From assembly GCA_016719615.1 (NCBI GenBank), contig JADJYQ010000001.1, forward strand, positions 1,276,501-1,340,500: a DNA stretch of 64,000 nucleotides, in the 5' to 3' direction. The position numbers were made by a program, and so were the translations under genes. Origin of the DNA: Saprospiraceae bacterium. Its GTDB lineage: Bacteria; Bacteroidota; Bacteroidia; Chitinophagales; Saprospiraceae. The notes beneath the pieces were generated by a model. The model worked only from the letters and a program-made list of their open reading frames with translations. It was not told the DNA's origin and searched no databases. Shown here piece after piece: positions 55,034 through 63,358 of this stretch (position 1 is the first letter of the stretch; every line of letters starts with the position of its first letter).

Positions 55034-56143
55034 TTATTTTGATCTTGAAGCCATTGAATCATTTAGATCTTTGAAATATTTATGTGTTTCAATTTGTGAT
55101 TGGAATTTCTTTTTTCCATCTGGATTGATGTAGTGATTTAGATTTTCATGATGTAAAGATCTGGCTTTGACATTGTCTTTAAGCTGGTAATCTATATTGT
55201 CTAAAATTATTTTCTTTAAAGAAGGATTATAAATTGGAAATGCCGTTTCAATCCGGAAATGTAAGTTTCTAGCCATCCAATCGGCAGAGGAGAGGAATAT
55301 TTTTTCTTCGCCGTCATGATAAAAATAATAAATTCTTGAATGTTCCAAATAGCGGTCTATGATAGCAATTCCTTCAATATTTTCACTGACGCCTTTTTTG
55401 CCAATAACCATTCCACAAATACCTCTTATGATCAGTTTAATTTCAACGCCTGCTTCAGAAGCATTGTAAAGCATTTCCATGATTTCAAAATCCTGTAAAT
55501 TATTTAGCTTTAAAATTATTTTTGCTTTTTTACCTAATCGTGCTTGAGATTTTTCAAACTCAATCAAGGAATGAATTTCATCATTAAGGTTAAATTGGCC
55601 AACTAACAAGTGTTTGAATCCGATATTGGGAAGGCGTATGTTTTCAAGAAAGCTAAAAAATCGACTGATTTCATTCGTCAGGGCCTCGTCTTTTGTAAAA
55701 AAACCATAATCGAGATAAATGCGGGATGTTTGTTCATGGAAGTTGCCGGTTGACAAATATGCATAATGCTCAAAGTCATCATGAGTTCGACGCGTAATCA
55801 AAGCAATTTTGGAATGAACTTTTAATCCCGGAAAGCTGTAACGAACTTTGACTCCAAATTTTTCCAATTCTTCTCCCCAGGCCAGATTGTTGGCTTCATC
55901 AAATCTTGCTTTTACTTCAATAAACACGAATACGTTTTTGCCTTCTGAAGCCGCCAATTTGAGGGCCTCCATGATGCGTGACTTTCTGGCGACTCTATAG
56001 TGTGTGATTTTAATAGCAGTGACATCCGGATCTTTAGCTGCCTGCTCAAAAAACTGAATGACCGGTTCGTAGCTATGGTATGGAAAACAAAGCAAATGTT
56101 CTGCATTTGCGATGTTATTGAATAGTTGAGTTCCCTTTGGCAA
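55034..56143 (-). CDS. ppk1: Polyphosphate kinase 1, C-terminal part (frameshifted)
   Basis: Holds the catalytic half of PPK1. The phospholipase-D-like domains show IKITHYRVARKSRIMEAL (about residues 44-61), FVFIEVKARFDEANNLAW, the autophosphorylated histidine in LKVHSKIALITRR (about 104-116), YLSTGNFHEQTSR, and later DWMARNLHFRIETAFPI. The frame is open upstream to about 56190, so the ATG at 56143 is internal. The segment LRPIEYKGLPKG just before it joins directly to the N-terminal part. PPK1 makes inorganic polyphosphate from ATP. Confidence 0.88.
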   Translation of the reverse strand: MPKGTQLFNNIANAEHLLCFPYHSYEPVIQFFEQAAKDPDVTAIKITHYRVARKSRIMEALKLAASEGKNVFVFIEVKARFDEANNLAWGEELEKFGVKVRYSFPGLKVHSKIALITRRTHDDFEHYAYLSTGNFHEQTSRIYLDYGFFTKDEALTNEISRFFSFLENIRLPNIGFKHLLVGQFNLNDEIHSLIEFEKSQARLGKKAKIILKLNNLQDFEIMEMLYNASEAGVEIKLIIRGICGMVIGKKGVSENIEGIAIIDRYLEHSRIYYFYHDGEEKIFLSSADWMARNLHFRIETAFPIYNPSLKKIILDNIDYQLKDNVKARSLHHENLNHYINPDGKKKFQSQIETHKYFKDLNDSMASRSK

Positions 56144-57177
56144 TCCTTTATATTCGATCGGACGGAGAGCCTTGTTTTTAAGTTCTTTTTTCCGAAATCC
56201 GGGAAATTCAGAAAATCAAAGTTATTATGATATCTACCTTCCGGAGTTAAGTCATCTTTATCGATTTCCAAAAGTCTAAGAAAGTATGCCAGCATGTCTT
56301 TTGGCATGGATTCATCATAAACTAATCTTGAAGCAGGCCCGATATTTCTTTTTACTAAACTTTTTTTAATCTTATCTAATAAATCACCGCTAAATTCATC
56401 CTCAATATATAACTCTGCATCCCTGGTTAGTTTGATACTGTAGGAATCTACAATGTCAAATCCAGGAAACAACCATTTTAGTGAAAAGCGAACAACCTCA
56501 TCTAATAGAATGATGTCGTGCCGTCCCTTTTCACATGGTAATTCAACAAATCGCGGATGATGATCTGATGGGATTTTTACAACGGCATAATGCCTTTGCA
56601 GGGTCTCGGTATTTTTATCAATTAAATTTACAGTTAAGTAGAGTTCTGAATTATTGAGAAAAGGTTTTACTTTTTGATCTATCAATAATACGGGTTGGAC
56701 AAACGGGAGCAAATTTTCTTTAAAAAATAATTCGACGAAGTGTTGTTGCTCTTCTGAAATCTCCAAATGTGAAAGCAAATAAATGGAATGCTGTTTAAGT
56801 TCTGGGATAATTTGATTTTCAAAAATGGCGTTGAATTCTAAAAGATGCTTATTGGCTATTTTATAAAGTTGCCTCAATAAAACTTTTGGATTGTAATCCA
56901 GTTGGCTTTTAGTATTTTTCCCTAGTTTGGCCAGATTTTTATGGTGGGCGACTCTGATTCTGAAGAATTCGCCTAAGTTCGAAGAGTATATAGCCAAAAA
57001 TTTCAACCTCTCTAAAAGCGGCACATTAGGATCTTTTGCCTCTTGTAATACGCGATAATTAAAGTTAAGCCAACTGATATCGCGATCTATAAACTCATGT
57101 TTTACAGTAGATTGCGGATCAAACGTTGTATTTTTGATTTCTGACATACTCGATTCAAAAGTAGTGGACTTTTGCAA
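55912..57177 (-). CDS. ppk1: Polyphosphate kinase 1, N-terminal part (frameshifted)
   Basis: Contains the PPK N and middle domains: FIDRDISWLNFNYRVLQEA (about residues 30-48), LLERLKFLAIYSSNLGEFFRIRVA-like segment (about 53-76, with the ATP-site asparagine), and FDFLNFPDFGKK near 335. True homology stops at about 56190 at an A6 run (T6 on the plus strand, 56186-56191). One extra A would give FGKKELKNKALRP, continuing into the C-terminal part, so the last about 90 codons of this frame are out of phase. ATG 57177 or the next in-frame ATG at 57147 (MSEIKN) may be the start. A single-base homopolymer loss, real or technical, is the simplest reading. Confidence 0.85.
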   Translation of the reverse strand: MQKSTTFESSMSEIKNTTFDPQSTVKHEFIDRDISWLNFNYRVLQEAKDPNVPLLERLKFLAIYSSNLGEFFRIRVAHHKNLAKLGKNTKSQLDYNPKVLLRQLYKIANKHLLEFNAIFENQIIPELKQHSIYLLSHLEISEEQQHFVELFFKENLLPFVQPVLLIDQKVKPFLNNSELYLTVNLIDKNTETLQRHYAVVKIPSDHHPRFVELPCEKGRHDIILLDEVVRFSLKWLFPGFDIVDSYSIKLTRDAELYIEDEFSGDLLDKIKKSLVKRNIGPASRLVYDESMPKDMLAYFLRLLEIDKDDLTPEGRYHNNFDFLNFPDFGKKNLKTRLSVRSNIKDCQRELNYSITSQMQNICFVFHTIATNRSFSFLSRQLKIRMSLLLKSHTIESPESHASWRPSNWRLQKAKTYSCLLK

Positions 57178-57270
57178 AAGGGCCTAAATGACTCTTTTAT
57201 TTTTGTATTAAATTGACTTTACACTGTTCTTAATTCCCACGCAGCGAGTCTAAACGATTAATTTTGAGTG

Positions 57271-58032
57271 ATGCAAAGTAAACGACAAAAAGTGGTTGCT
57301 GCCAACTGGAAAATGAATGTTTTGCCGAGTAAGGCGATGGATTTAATCCATCAATACGACATCTCTTTCAATGAATCATTTCCTCAAATTATTGTATGTG
57401 CGCCATTCACAAATCTCAGTAATTTATTGGAAAGCTGCGAAATGGGCTACTTTCTAGGGGCTCAAAACTGCTCTTCTGAAAAATTAGGTGCATATACCGG
57501 CGAAATTGCGCCTGAAATGCTGGTAGATTTAAATTGTACCCATGTGCTCATCGGACACAGCGAAGCAAGACAGAGAAATCCAAACGAAAACTTGCAGATT
57601 CCCGCTAAAATTAGAAGAGCTATCGATTGTGGCCTGAAGGTGATCTATTGTTGCGGAGAACAATTGGAAGCCAGAAATTTAAATCAGGAATCTACATTTG
57701 TTGAATCGCAACTTCAAGCGGATCTGGCTCAAATAGACATTGGTGATCTAAAAAATTTAATCATTGCTTATGAACCCATATGGGCTATTGGAACCGGGCA
57801 ACATGCAACGTCTGAACAAGCTCAGGATATGCATTCGTTTATCCGAGTTGTAATAAATGATAAATTTCAAAACCAGGCTAGTTCAATTTGTATTTTATAC
57901 GGCGGAAGTGTTACTGCTATCAATGCCATACAGCTTAGCCAGATGCCTGATATTGATGGAGTATTGGTTGGCGGTAGTAGTCTAAAGCCGGTCGAATTCA
58001 AATCTATTTGTGAAGCCTTTATTTATCAATAA
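57271..58032 (+). CDS. tpiA: Triosephosphate isomerase
   Basis: Interconverts dihydroxyacetone phosphate and glyceraldehyde 3-phosphate in glycolysis. The TIM barrel of 253 residues has the catalytic lysine in VAANWKMN (about 8-15), the catalytic histidine in LIGHSEARQ (about 93-101), the catalytic glutamate and flexible loop in YEPIWAIGTG (about 169-178), and the phosphate-binding LYGGSV and VLVGGSSL near the end. The usual HSERR reads HSEAR here, and the aromatic and Gly-Glu residues that normally follow are replaced by RNPNEN. I use ATG 57271; the GTG at 57268 immediately before is less likely. It is divergent from ppk1. Confidence 0.93.
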   Translation: MQSKRQKVVAANWKMNVLPSKAMDLIHQYDISFNESFPQIIVCAPFTNLSNLLESCEMGYFLGAQNCSSEKLGAYTGEIAPEMLVDLNCTHVLIGHSEARQRNPNENLQIPAKIRRAIDCGLKVIYCCGEQLEARNLNQESTFVESQLQADLAQIDIGDLKNLIIAYEPIWAIGTGQHATSEQAQDMHSFIRVVINDKFQNQASSICILYGGSVTAINAIQLSQMPDIDGVLVGGSSLKPVEFKSICEAFIYQ

Positions 58033-58081
58033 ATAGATTATTTCAGGCTATTAAAATCCTATAGATATGAACCGAATTATC

Positions 58082-58603
58082 TTATAGAATAGGTTTTCTC
58101 GTAATCATTCTGCCTGAAATTTTTTCGTCTTTACGCATGACATCAGATGCCAATTCCCAGCGGTTTGATTCAAGATCGGAGTATAAGACTTCATCATGTG
58201 TAGCCAAGATTTTACATGCAAGCAAGCCTGCATTTTTGGATCCATTAAGTGCCATAGTGGCCACAGGAACTCCTGCAGGCATTTGTAAAATCGATAAAAT
58301 TGAATCCCAACCATCAATAGAATTTGAAGACCGTATAGGAACTCCTATTACGGGGATATTGGTCATAGATGCAACCATTCCTGGAAGATGTGCAGCGCCA
58401 CCCGCACCGGCAATGATGACTTTCAAACCTTTGGTTTTTGCCGATTTTGCATAATCTACCATGTGTTCTGGTGTTCTGTGAGCAGAGACGATTCTCAGTT
58501 CATAACTGATTCCAAATTGATCCAATACATCAGCTGCTTCTTTCATAATGCGCAAGTCGCTGTCTGAACCCATAATGATACCTACTAAAGGAAGATCTTT
58601 CAT
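58082..58603 (-). CDS. purE: N5-carboxyaminoimidazole ribonucleotide mutase
   Basis: Class I PurE moves the carboxyl group of N5-CAIR to carbon 4 in de novo purine synthesis. The 173 residues carry GIIMGSDSDLRIMKEAADVL (about 8-27), the catalytic SAHRTPEHMVDYA (about 40-52), IIAGAGGAAHLPGMVAS (about 64-80), and PVIGVPIRS followed by SILQMPAGVPVATMALN (about 108-124). It follows purK with a 4-bp ATGA overlap, so the substrate-producing and substrate-using steps are translationally coupled. It is convergent with tpiA across a 49-bp gap without a clear terminator. Confidence 0.96.
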   Translation of the reverse strand: MKDLPLVGIIMGSDSDLRIMKEAADVLDQFGISYELRIVSAHRTPEHMVDYAKSAKTKGLKVIIAGAGGAAHLPGMVASMTNIPVIGVPIRSSNSIDGWDSILSILQMPAGVPVATMALNGSKNAGLLACKILATHDEVLYSDLESNRWELASDVMRKDEKISGRMITRKPIL

Positions 58604-59754
58604 GATATTATTTTAATTGTACTTCTAATCTGAATTGCTTTCTCTTTGCACGATTTTAAATCAAGTCCTGTAATGTTAATATGGCCCATTTTTCGGAATG
58701 GTTTTGTCTGTTCTTTACCATATAAATATACATGAACGCCTTCGATATCCATAATCTCATCAAAACCAGAGTATATCGCATGGCCAGAATAGCCAGGTTC
58801 ACCCAATAAATTCATCATGAGTGAAGGGATCACAAAAAGCGTTTGGCCTAAAGGATGACCTAAAATGGCTCTGAGGTGATTTTCAAATTGACTAATAGCG
58901 CCATTGTTGAGTGTAATATGACCACTATTATGGGGCCTTGGGGCGATTTCATTGATCCAGATGCTTCCATCTTCGTTGTAAAACATTTCTACTGCTAGTA
59001 GTCCTACAATTTCGAGTTTATTGGCAATATCAATGGCTAAATCAATAGCTAATTTTTGGGCAGCCATTGGAATTTCGGCAGGACAAACAACATCTTCAAC
59101 AAGATTCGCTTCACTATGGAAATCCATGGAAACAGGTGAATACGCTTTACAATCGCCATCGATATTTCGTACAGCAATCACGGCTACTTCTTTGGCAATT
59201 TTGGCTTTTGATTCTATCAGGCTTGGCCCTTCTAACAATTTTGTCAGATCTTGTAATGTATTTATTACTTGTACTCCCTTTCCATCGTATCCTCCTTTGC
59301 ACAATTTTTGTACAAAAGGTAGTTTAATAGTATTTTCAGCGACAGATTTCCGTATCTGAGTAGTATTTTCAAACAAAATGAATGGTGCCGTTGGAAAATG
59401 ATGCTTCGTATAAAATTGTTTTTGTAATCCTTTATCCTGAATGAATTCCAAAATATGAGCTTGCGGATAAACGCTTTTGCCTTCAAGTTCCAATTTTTTT
59501 AGAGCTTCTATGTTTACATGTTCTATTTCGATAGAAATGACATCCAGCTTTCTTCCGAAATTCAAGACATCTTCATAATTATTAAAGTCACCCTGGATAA
59601 ATTGCGGACAAACTTTTGCTACCGGATAACTTAAGTCTTTATCCAGAAATGATATGTCGAGATCCAGTCTGGCAGCATCCTGGGCTAACATTTTGCCAAG
59701 TTGGCCGCCACCAAGAATGCCGATTTTAACTGAACGAGGATTGAAATTTCCCAT
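58600..59754 (-). CDS. purK: N5-carboxyaminoimidazole ribonucleotide synthase
   Basis: The ATP-grasp enzyme that carboxylates AIR with bicarbonate to N5-CAIR, the step before PurE. In 384 residues: the N-terminal GILGGGQLGKMLAQDAARL (about 13-31), ATP-grasp lid and glycine-rich loop CKGGYDGKGVQV, the metal-binding VEMFYNEDGSIWINEIAPR (about 264-282), and the family ending RPHNSGHITL. Presence of purE with purK shows the two-step bacterial route. It is divergent from pyrC with a 66-bp gap that contains several TTTG sequences but no clear promoter. Confidence 0.95.
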   Translation of the reverse strand: MGNFNPRSVKIGILGGGQLGKMLAQDAARLDLDISFLDKDLSYPVAKVCPQFIQGDFNNYEDVLNFGRKLDVISIEIEHVNIEALKKLELEGKSVYPQAHILEFIQDKGLQKQFYTKHHFPTAPFILFENTTQIRKSVAENTIKLPFVQKLCKGGYDGKGVQVINTLQDLTKLLEGPSLIESKAKIAKEVAVIAVRNIDGDCKAYSPVSMDFHSEANLVEDVVCPAEIPMAAQKLAIDLAIDIANKLEIVGLLAVEMFYNEDGSIWINEIAPRPHNSGHITLNNGAISQFENHLRAILGHPLGQTLFVIPSLMMNLLGEPGYSGHAIYSGFDEIMDIEGVHVYLYGKEQTKPFRKMGHINITGLDLKSCKEKAIQIRSTIKIIS

Positions 59755-59820
59755 ATTTCTTGCGAAATTCGGAAAGCTTTGATTAAGGTTTATGACCTTT
59801 GAACATCCTTTGCAAACATT

Positions 59821-61161
59821 ATGAATAAATTAATTATTAAAAACGCCTTGATAATCAATGAAGGAAGCCAATTTTATGCCGATCTACTGATAAAAGGGCA
59901 ACGTATAGAGCGCATTGATCCTTCTATAAGTGTCAGGAATGAAGAGGTCTTTGATGCAGGAGGATTGTGTCTGATTCCAGGCTGTATTGATGACCAGGTG
60001 CATTTCAGGGAGCCTGGTCTTACCCATAAGGCAACCATCTTTAGTGAGTCAAGGGCGGCCGTAGCAGGTGGTATTACCAGTTTTATGGAAATGCCCAACA
60101 CAATTCCTCAGGCTTTGACTCAGCAATTATTGGAAGATAAATATAACATTGCCTCCAAAACTTCAGCTGCAAATTATTCTTTTTATATGGGAGCTTCTAA
60201 CCACAATCTGGAAGACGTGCTGGCTATTAATTATGATCAGGTTTGTGGTATTAAAGTCTTTATGGGCTCATCCACAGGTGACATGTTGGTAGATAATGTA
60301 AATACGCTTGAAAATTTATTTAAAAATGCTCCGGTATTAATTGCGACACACTGCGAAGATGAAGCAACCGTAAAAGCAAATCTTCTGGATTTTCAAAATC
60401 GCTGGGGAGCCTCATTGCATGCTGAAATGCATCCACAAATTCGAAATCGAGAAGCATGTTATAAGTCTTCATCACTGGCCGTCGCGCTGGCCAAAAAGCA
60501 TGGCACGAGATTGCATATTTTACATATCAGCACAAAGGAAGAATTAAGCCTATTTGATGCGACTTTAGCTCTTTCTGAAAAGAGAATAACGGCAGAAGGC
60601 TGTGTCCATCATATGTTTTTTAACGATTCACATTATGCTAGTTTAGGAAATAAAATCAAATGCAATCCGGCCATTAAAACGCTTGATGACAGCGAGGCAA
60701 TTGCCTATGGACTAAAATCCGGAGCGATTGATGTGGTCGCAACTGACCATGCTCCACACACGCTTGAAGAAAAAGAGAAGCATTATTTAGAAGCTCCTGC
60801 AGGATTGCCTTTGGTTCAGCATAGTTTACTCATCATGCTGAGCCTGGCAGAAAAATACAGTTGGGATCTTCCTTTTATTGTCCGCAAAATGAGCCATGAT
60901 CCTGCGGTATGTTTTCAAGTGCAGGAACGAGGATATATACGTGAAGGTTATTTTGCAGATCTCGTTTTGGTTGATCCGAATTCAGCTACTTTAGTTGATA
61001 AAAGTTCACTTTTCTATAAATGCGCCTGGTCGCCGCTTGAAGGATTTAACTTAAAAGGTAAAATCAAACGAACCTGGGTTAATGGAAATTTGGTTTTTGA
61101 TGGGAGTTCTATTCTAAGTGCAGCGCCAGCTGGATTGCGTTTGCAATTTAAAAGAAGTTAA
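59821..61161 (+). CDS. pyrC: Dihydroorotase (class I)
   Basis: An amidohydrolase that closes carbamoyl-aspartate to dihydroorotate in pyrimidine synthesis. The 446 residues have the metal-binding HxH in DDQVHFREPG (about 58-67), AGGITSFMEMPNT (about 82-94), the probable carbamylated lysine in CGIKVFMGSSTGDML (about 142-156), IATHCEDE (about 173-180), the metal histidine in LHILHIST and the catalytic aspartate in VVATDHAPH (about 305-313). The clear class I pattern is shared with allantoinase and hydantoinase, but these are less likely given the pattern and the single purine/pyrimidine context. It nearly abuts the MBL hydrolase gene, 2 bp apart and convergent. Confidence 0.9.
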   Translation: MNKLIIKNALIINEGSQFYADLLIKGQRIERIDPSISVRNEEVFDAGGLCLIPGCIDDQVHFREPGLTHKATIFSESRAAVAGGITSFMEMPNTIPQALTQQLLEDKYNIASKTSAANYSFYMGASNHNLEDVLAINYDQVCGIKVFMGSSTGDMLVDNVNTLENLFKNAPVLIATHCEDEATVKANLLDFQNRWGASLHAEMHPQIRNREACYKSSSLAVALAKKHGTRLHILHISTKEELSLFDATLALSEKRITAEGCVHHMFFNDSHYASLGNKIKCNPAIKTLDDSEAIAYGLKSGAIDVVATDHAPHTLEEKEKHYLEAPAGLPLVQHSLLIMLSLAEKYSWDLPFIVRKMSHDPAVCFQVQERGYIREGYFADLVLVDPNSATLVDKSSLFYKCAWSPLEGFNLKGKIKRTWVNGNLVFDGSSILSAAPAGLRLQFKRS

Positions 61162-61163
61162 AC

Positions 61164-62012
61164 TTAATTGAGTTCAATGGCTCTGTCTACTTTGATCTTT
61201 CCTTTATCATCGCGAATGACCGTAGCTGCATCTATAAATGGGTCATGTTCAAATACTAACACATGTTCGTGATCGACTGCTTGATTCAAAACAATTTCCT
61301 TTTCTTGTAAGGTAACCAAAGGCCTTACGTCATAACTCATAATATATGGCATGGGTACATGGAAAGAACTGGGAAATAAATCTGCACAATAGATATAAGT
61401 TCTGTTTTCGAAATCAATTTCCGGTAGCATCATAGCTTCTGTATGTCCATATACGAAACGAATATCGATGCCTGGCAACCATTCTAAAGTGGCCTTGTCG
61501 TTTTCAATAAAATGTAAGACACCGTGGTCCATCAACGGAACAAAATTTTCTTTCAGAAAAGAAGCGCGTTCTCTTTCATTCGGCTTCATGGCCCATTCCC
61601 AATGTCGCGGATTGCTCCAATATTTGGCTTTCGAAAAGGCGGGAACCAATTCCCCATTTTCATTGCGGATCACTGCACCACCACAATGATCAAAATGCAA
61701 GTGAGTCAAAAAAACATCCGTTATATCATCGGCTGTAAATCCTTTTTTAGCAAGTGACGAGATTAAGCTTTGTTCTCCATGTGGATGAAAAAAGGAACGA
61801 AATTTTTCATCTTGTTTATTGCCCATTCCGGTATCTACTAAAATTAGTTTTTCGTCGGTTTCAATAAGCAAGCATCTTAATGCCCATGAACACATGTCAT
61901 TTTCATCCGGTGGATTTTGTTTTGACCACATCGTTTTGGGTACGACACCAAACATGGCTCCACCATCCAGTTTGAAATATCCGCATATAATTTTATGAAT
62001 TGCTTTAATCAT
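61164..62012 (-). CDS. MBL-fold metallo-hydrolase (lactonase-like)
   Basis: A metallo-beta-lactamase-fold hydrolase of 282 residues with the dizinc signature THLHFDHCGG (about 100-109). A later histidine stands in VYGHTEAM and a bridging aspartate in YCADLFPSS. The layout, with a long insert after HxHxDH and SWALRCLLIETDEKLILVDTG near residues 42-62, resembles the YtnP/N-acyl-homoserine-lactonase-like branch. The substrate cannot be read from sequence; quorum quenching is possible but is not established. It follows ribH after 39 bp on the same strand, so the two may share a transcript. Confidence 0.85.
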   Translation of the reverse strand: MIKAIHKIICGYFKLDGGAMFGVVPKTMWSKQNPPDENDMCSWALRCLLIETDEKLILVDTGMGNKQDEKFRSFFHPHGEQSLISSLAKKGFTADDITDVFLTHLHFDHCGGAVIRNENGELVPAFSKAKYWSNPRHWEWAMKPNERERASFLKENFVPLMDHGVLHFIENDKATLEWLPGIDIRFVYGHTEAMMLPEIDFENRTYIYCADLFPSSFHVPMPYIMSYDVRPLVTLQEKEIVLNQAVDHEHVLVFEHDPFIDAATVIRDDKGKIKVDRAIELN

Positions 62013-62051
62013 GAATCGGACTTAATTTAAAATGCCAGTCATTCAAAAATA

Positions 62052-62537
62052 TTAAACATTTTGCAGACAAAGCATCTTTATTGCTGAAATGGCAGCTTCT
62101 TCACCCTTGTTTCCGTATTTACCACCGGCCCTGTCAAGAGCTTGTTCTTCAGATAAAACTGTTAATACTCCAAAAATCACGGGATGCCCTGTTTCCAAAC
62201 TCAATTGCATGATACCATGGGCAATTGCATGTGCAATATATTGATCATGGTCTGTTTCGCCTTTGATAATGCAACCTAAGCAAATTACTGCATTCACTTG
62301 TTCGAATTCCAAAAGGCATTTTGCTGTTAAAGGAAGTTCAAAGGATCCTGGCGTTTTCCGGAGTTTAATATTCTCTGCAGGTATCCCATTTTGATGTAAA
62401 GTCTGGAGACAACTTTGCAAAAGGCGATCGGTAATATGTTCATTCCATTGAGCAACGGCAATGCCATACGAGAATTTTCTGCTCTTAATAATTTCATCCT
62501 GGCTTAATGATGAATGGCCTGGTAGTTTACCTGCCAT
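62052..62537 (-). CDS. ribH: 6,7-dimethyl-8-ribityllumazine synthase
   Basis: The penultimate enzyme of riboflavin synthesis, forming the lumazine from 3,4-dihydroxybutanone phosphate and the ribityl-aminouracil. The 161 residues show GIAVAQWNEHITDRLLQ (about 25-41), the substrate-binding TPGSFELPLTAK (about 63-74), GCIIKGETDHDQYI (about 87-100, catalytic histidine) and the ending VIFGVLTVLSEEQALDRAGG (about 119-138), followed by YGNKGEEAA. The usual VPGAFELP reads TPGSFELP, a mild variant. It lies 18 bp after the TPR protein gene in the same direction. Confidence 0.94.
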   Translation of the reverse strand: MAGKLPGHSSLSQDEIIKSRKFSYGIAVAQWNEHITDRLLQSCLQTLHQNGIPAENIKLRKTPGSFELPLTAKCLLEFEQVNAVICLGCIIKGETDHDQYIAHAIAHGIMQLSLETGHPVIFGVLTVLSEEQALDRAGGKYGNKGEEAAISAIKMLCLQNV

Positions 62538-62555
62538 TTGCTTCGAATCTAAACA

Positions 62556-63269
62556 TTACTCTAATGGAATGATATACTTATCAATACCATTGCCATCCGG
62601 TGAATCAGGGTACTGATCTTTTATGGTTTTAAAAGCTTTTAAAGCCCCTTCTTTATCCCCTTGTTTTTGTCTAAGGGTGCCTAGTTTTTTCAAATAAGCA
62701 GGTGTAAGTAATTCGTCATCACTGATAGAAACTGCTTTTTCATAAAAACTTAATGCCTTGTCAAAATCATTGAGTTCTGCATATGCATCTCCCAAAAGTC
62801 CATTTTTGAGCACCGGCATTATATTACCTGAGGCACTGTAATCTTCGAAATAAGACTTAGCATCCTCAAATTTTCGGAGGTGCATACAACAAACCCCGGC
62901 ATAATATTTAGCCAAATTGCCGGCATCTGTAGAGCCGTAATTTTCAGCAATTTCAGCAAATCCTGCAAATCCTCCACCCGGATTATTCAATGCCAGATCG
63001 AAGGAGTCTTTCTCAAACAAAAATTCAGCCTGGTACATTTGCTCCAAGGCTTCTTTGTTTTTCGGTTCCTGATACATGTATTTAAATAATAACCAAGCTC
63101 CAATGATGAGTACCAAGCCTCCAAAAACGCCTAGTATGATGAGTCTGTATTTTTCGAAAAAATCTTCAGCATGATGTTTAACTTCGCTGATGTCGAGTAA
63201 TGTATCATCTTTTCCTCCGGTTGAACTCACTTTTTTAGGTGTAACATGCGAACGGTAGCCTCTAGCCAT
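62556..63269 (-). CDS. Membrane-anchored tetratricopeptide-repeat protein
   Basis: A 237-residue protein: a polar about 40-residue N-terminus, one membrane helix (LIILGVFGGLVLIIGAWLLF, about 43-62), then helical TPR repeats such as GNLAKYYAGVCCMHLRKFED, LGDAYAELNDFDKALSFYEK and LGTLRQKQGDKEGALKAF. The layout resembles YfgM-type and TPR_21 proteins that act at the periplasmic side of the inner membrane, often with chaperones. The exact partner is unknown. It is separated from pdhA by 89 bp and precedes ribH closely. Confidence 0.82.
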   Translation of the reverse strand: MARGYRSHVTPKKVSSTGGKDDTLLDISEVKHHAEDFFEKYRLIILGVFGGLVLIIGAWLLFKYMYQEPKNKEALEQMYQAEFLFEKDSFDLALNNPGGGFAGFAEIAENYGSTDAGNLAKYYAGVCCMHLRKFEDAKSYFEDYSASGNIMPVLKNGLLGDAYAELNDFDKALSFYEKAVSISDDELLTPAYLKKLGTLRQKQGDKEGALKAFKTIKDQYPDSPDGNGIDKYIIPLE

Positions 63270-63358
63270 ATATGCTTTGTTTAGGTTTTTTAAAAACTGG
63301 GCAAAAATAATACAGTCCAGCCAATTAAAATTGGGAATTATTCACTTCTCATATGAAA

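Noticed and set aside
57259..57266. TAATTTTG just before tpiA as a promoter box
   Set aside because: It matches the -7 consensus but stands only 4 nt before the ATG and lacks a -33 partner.
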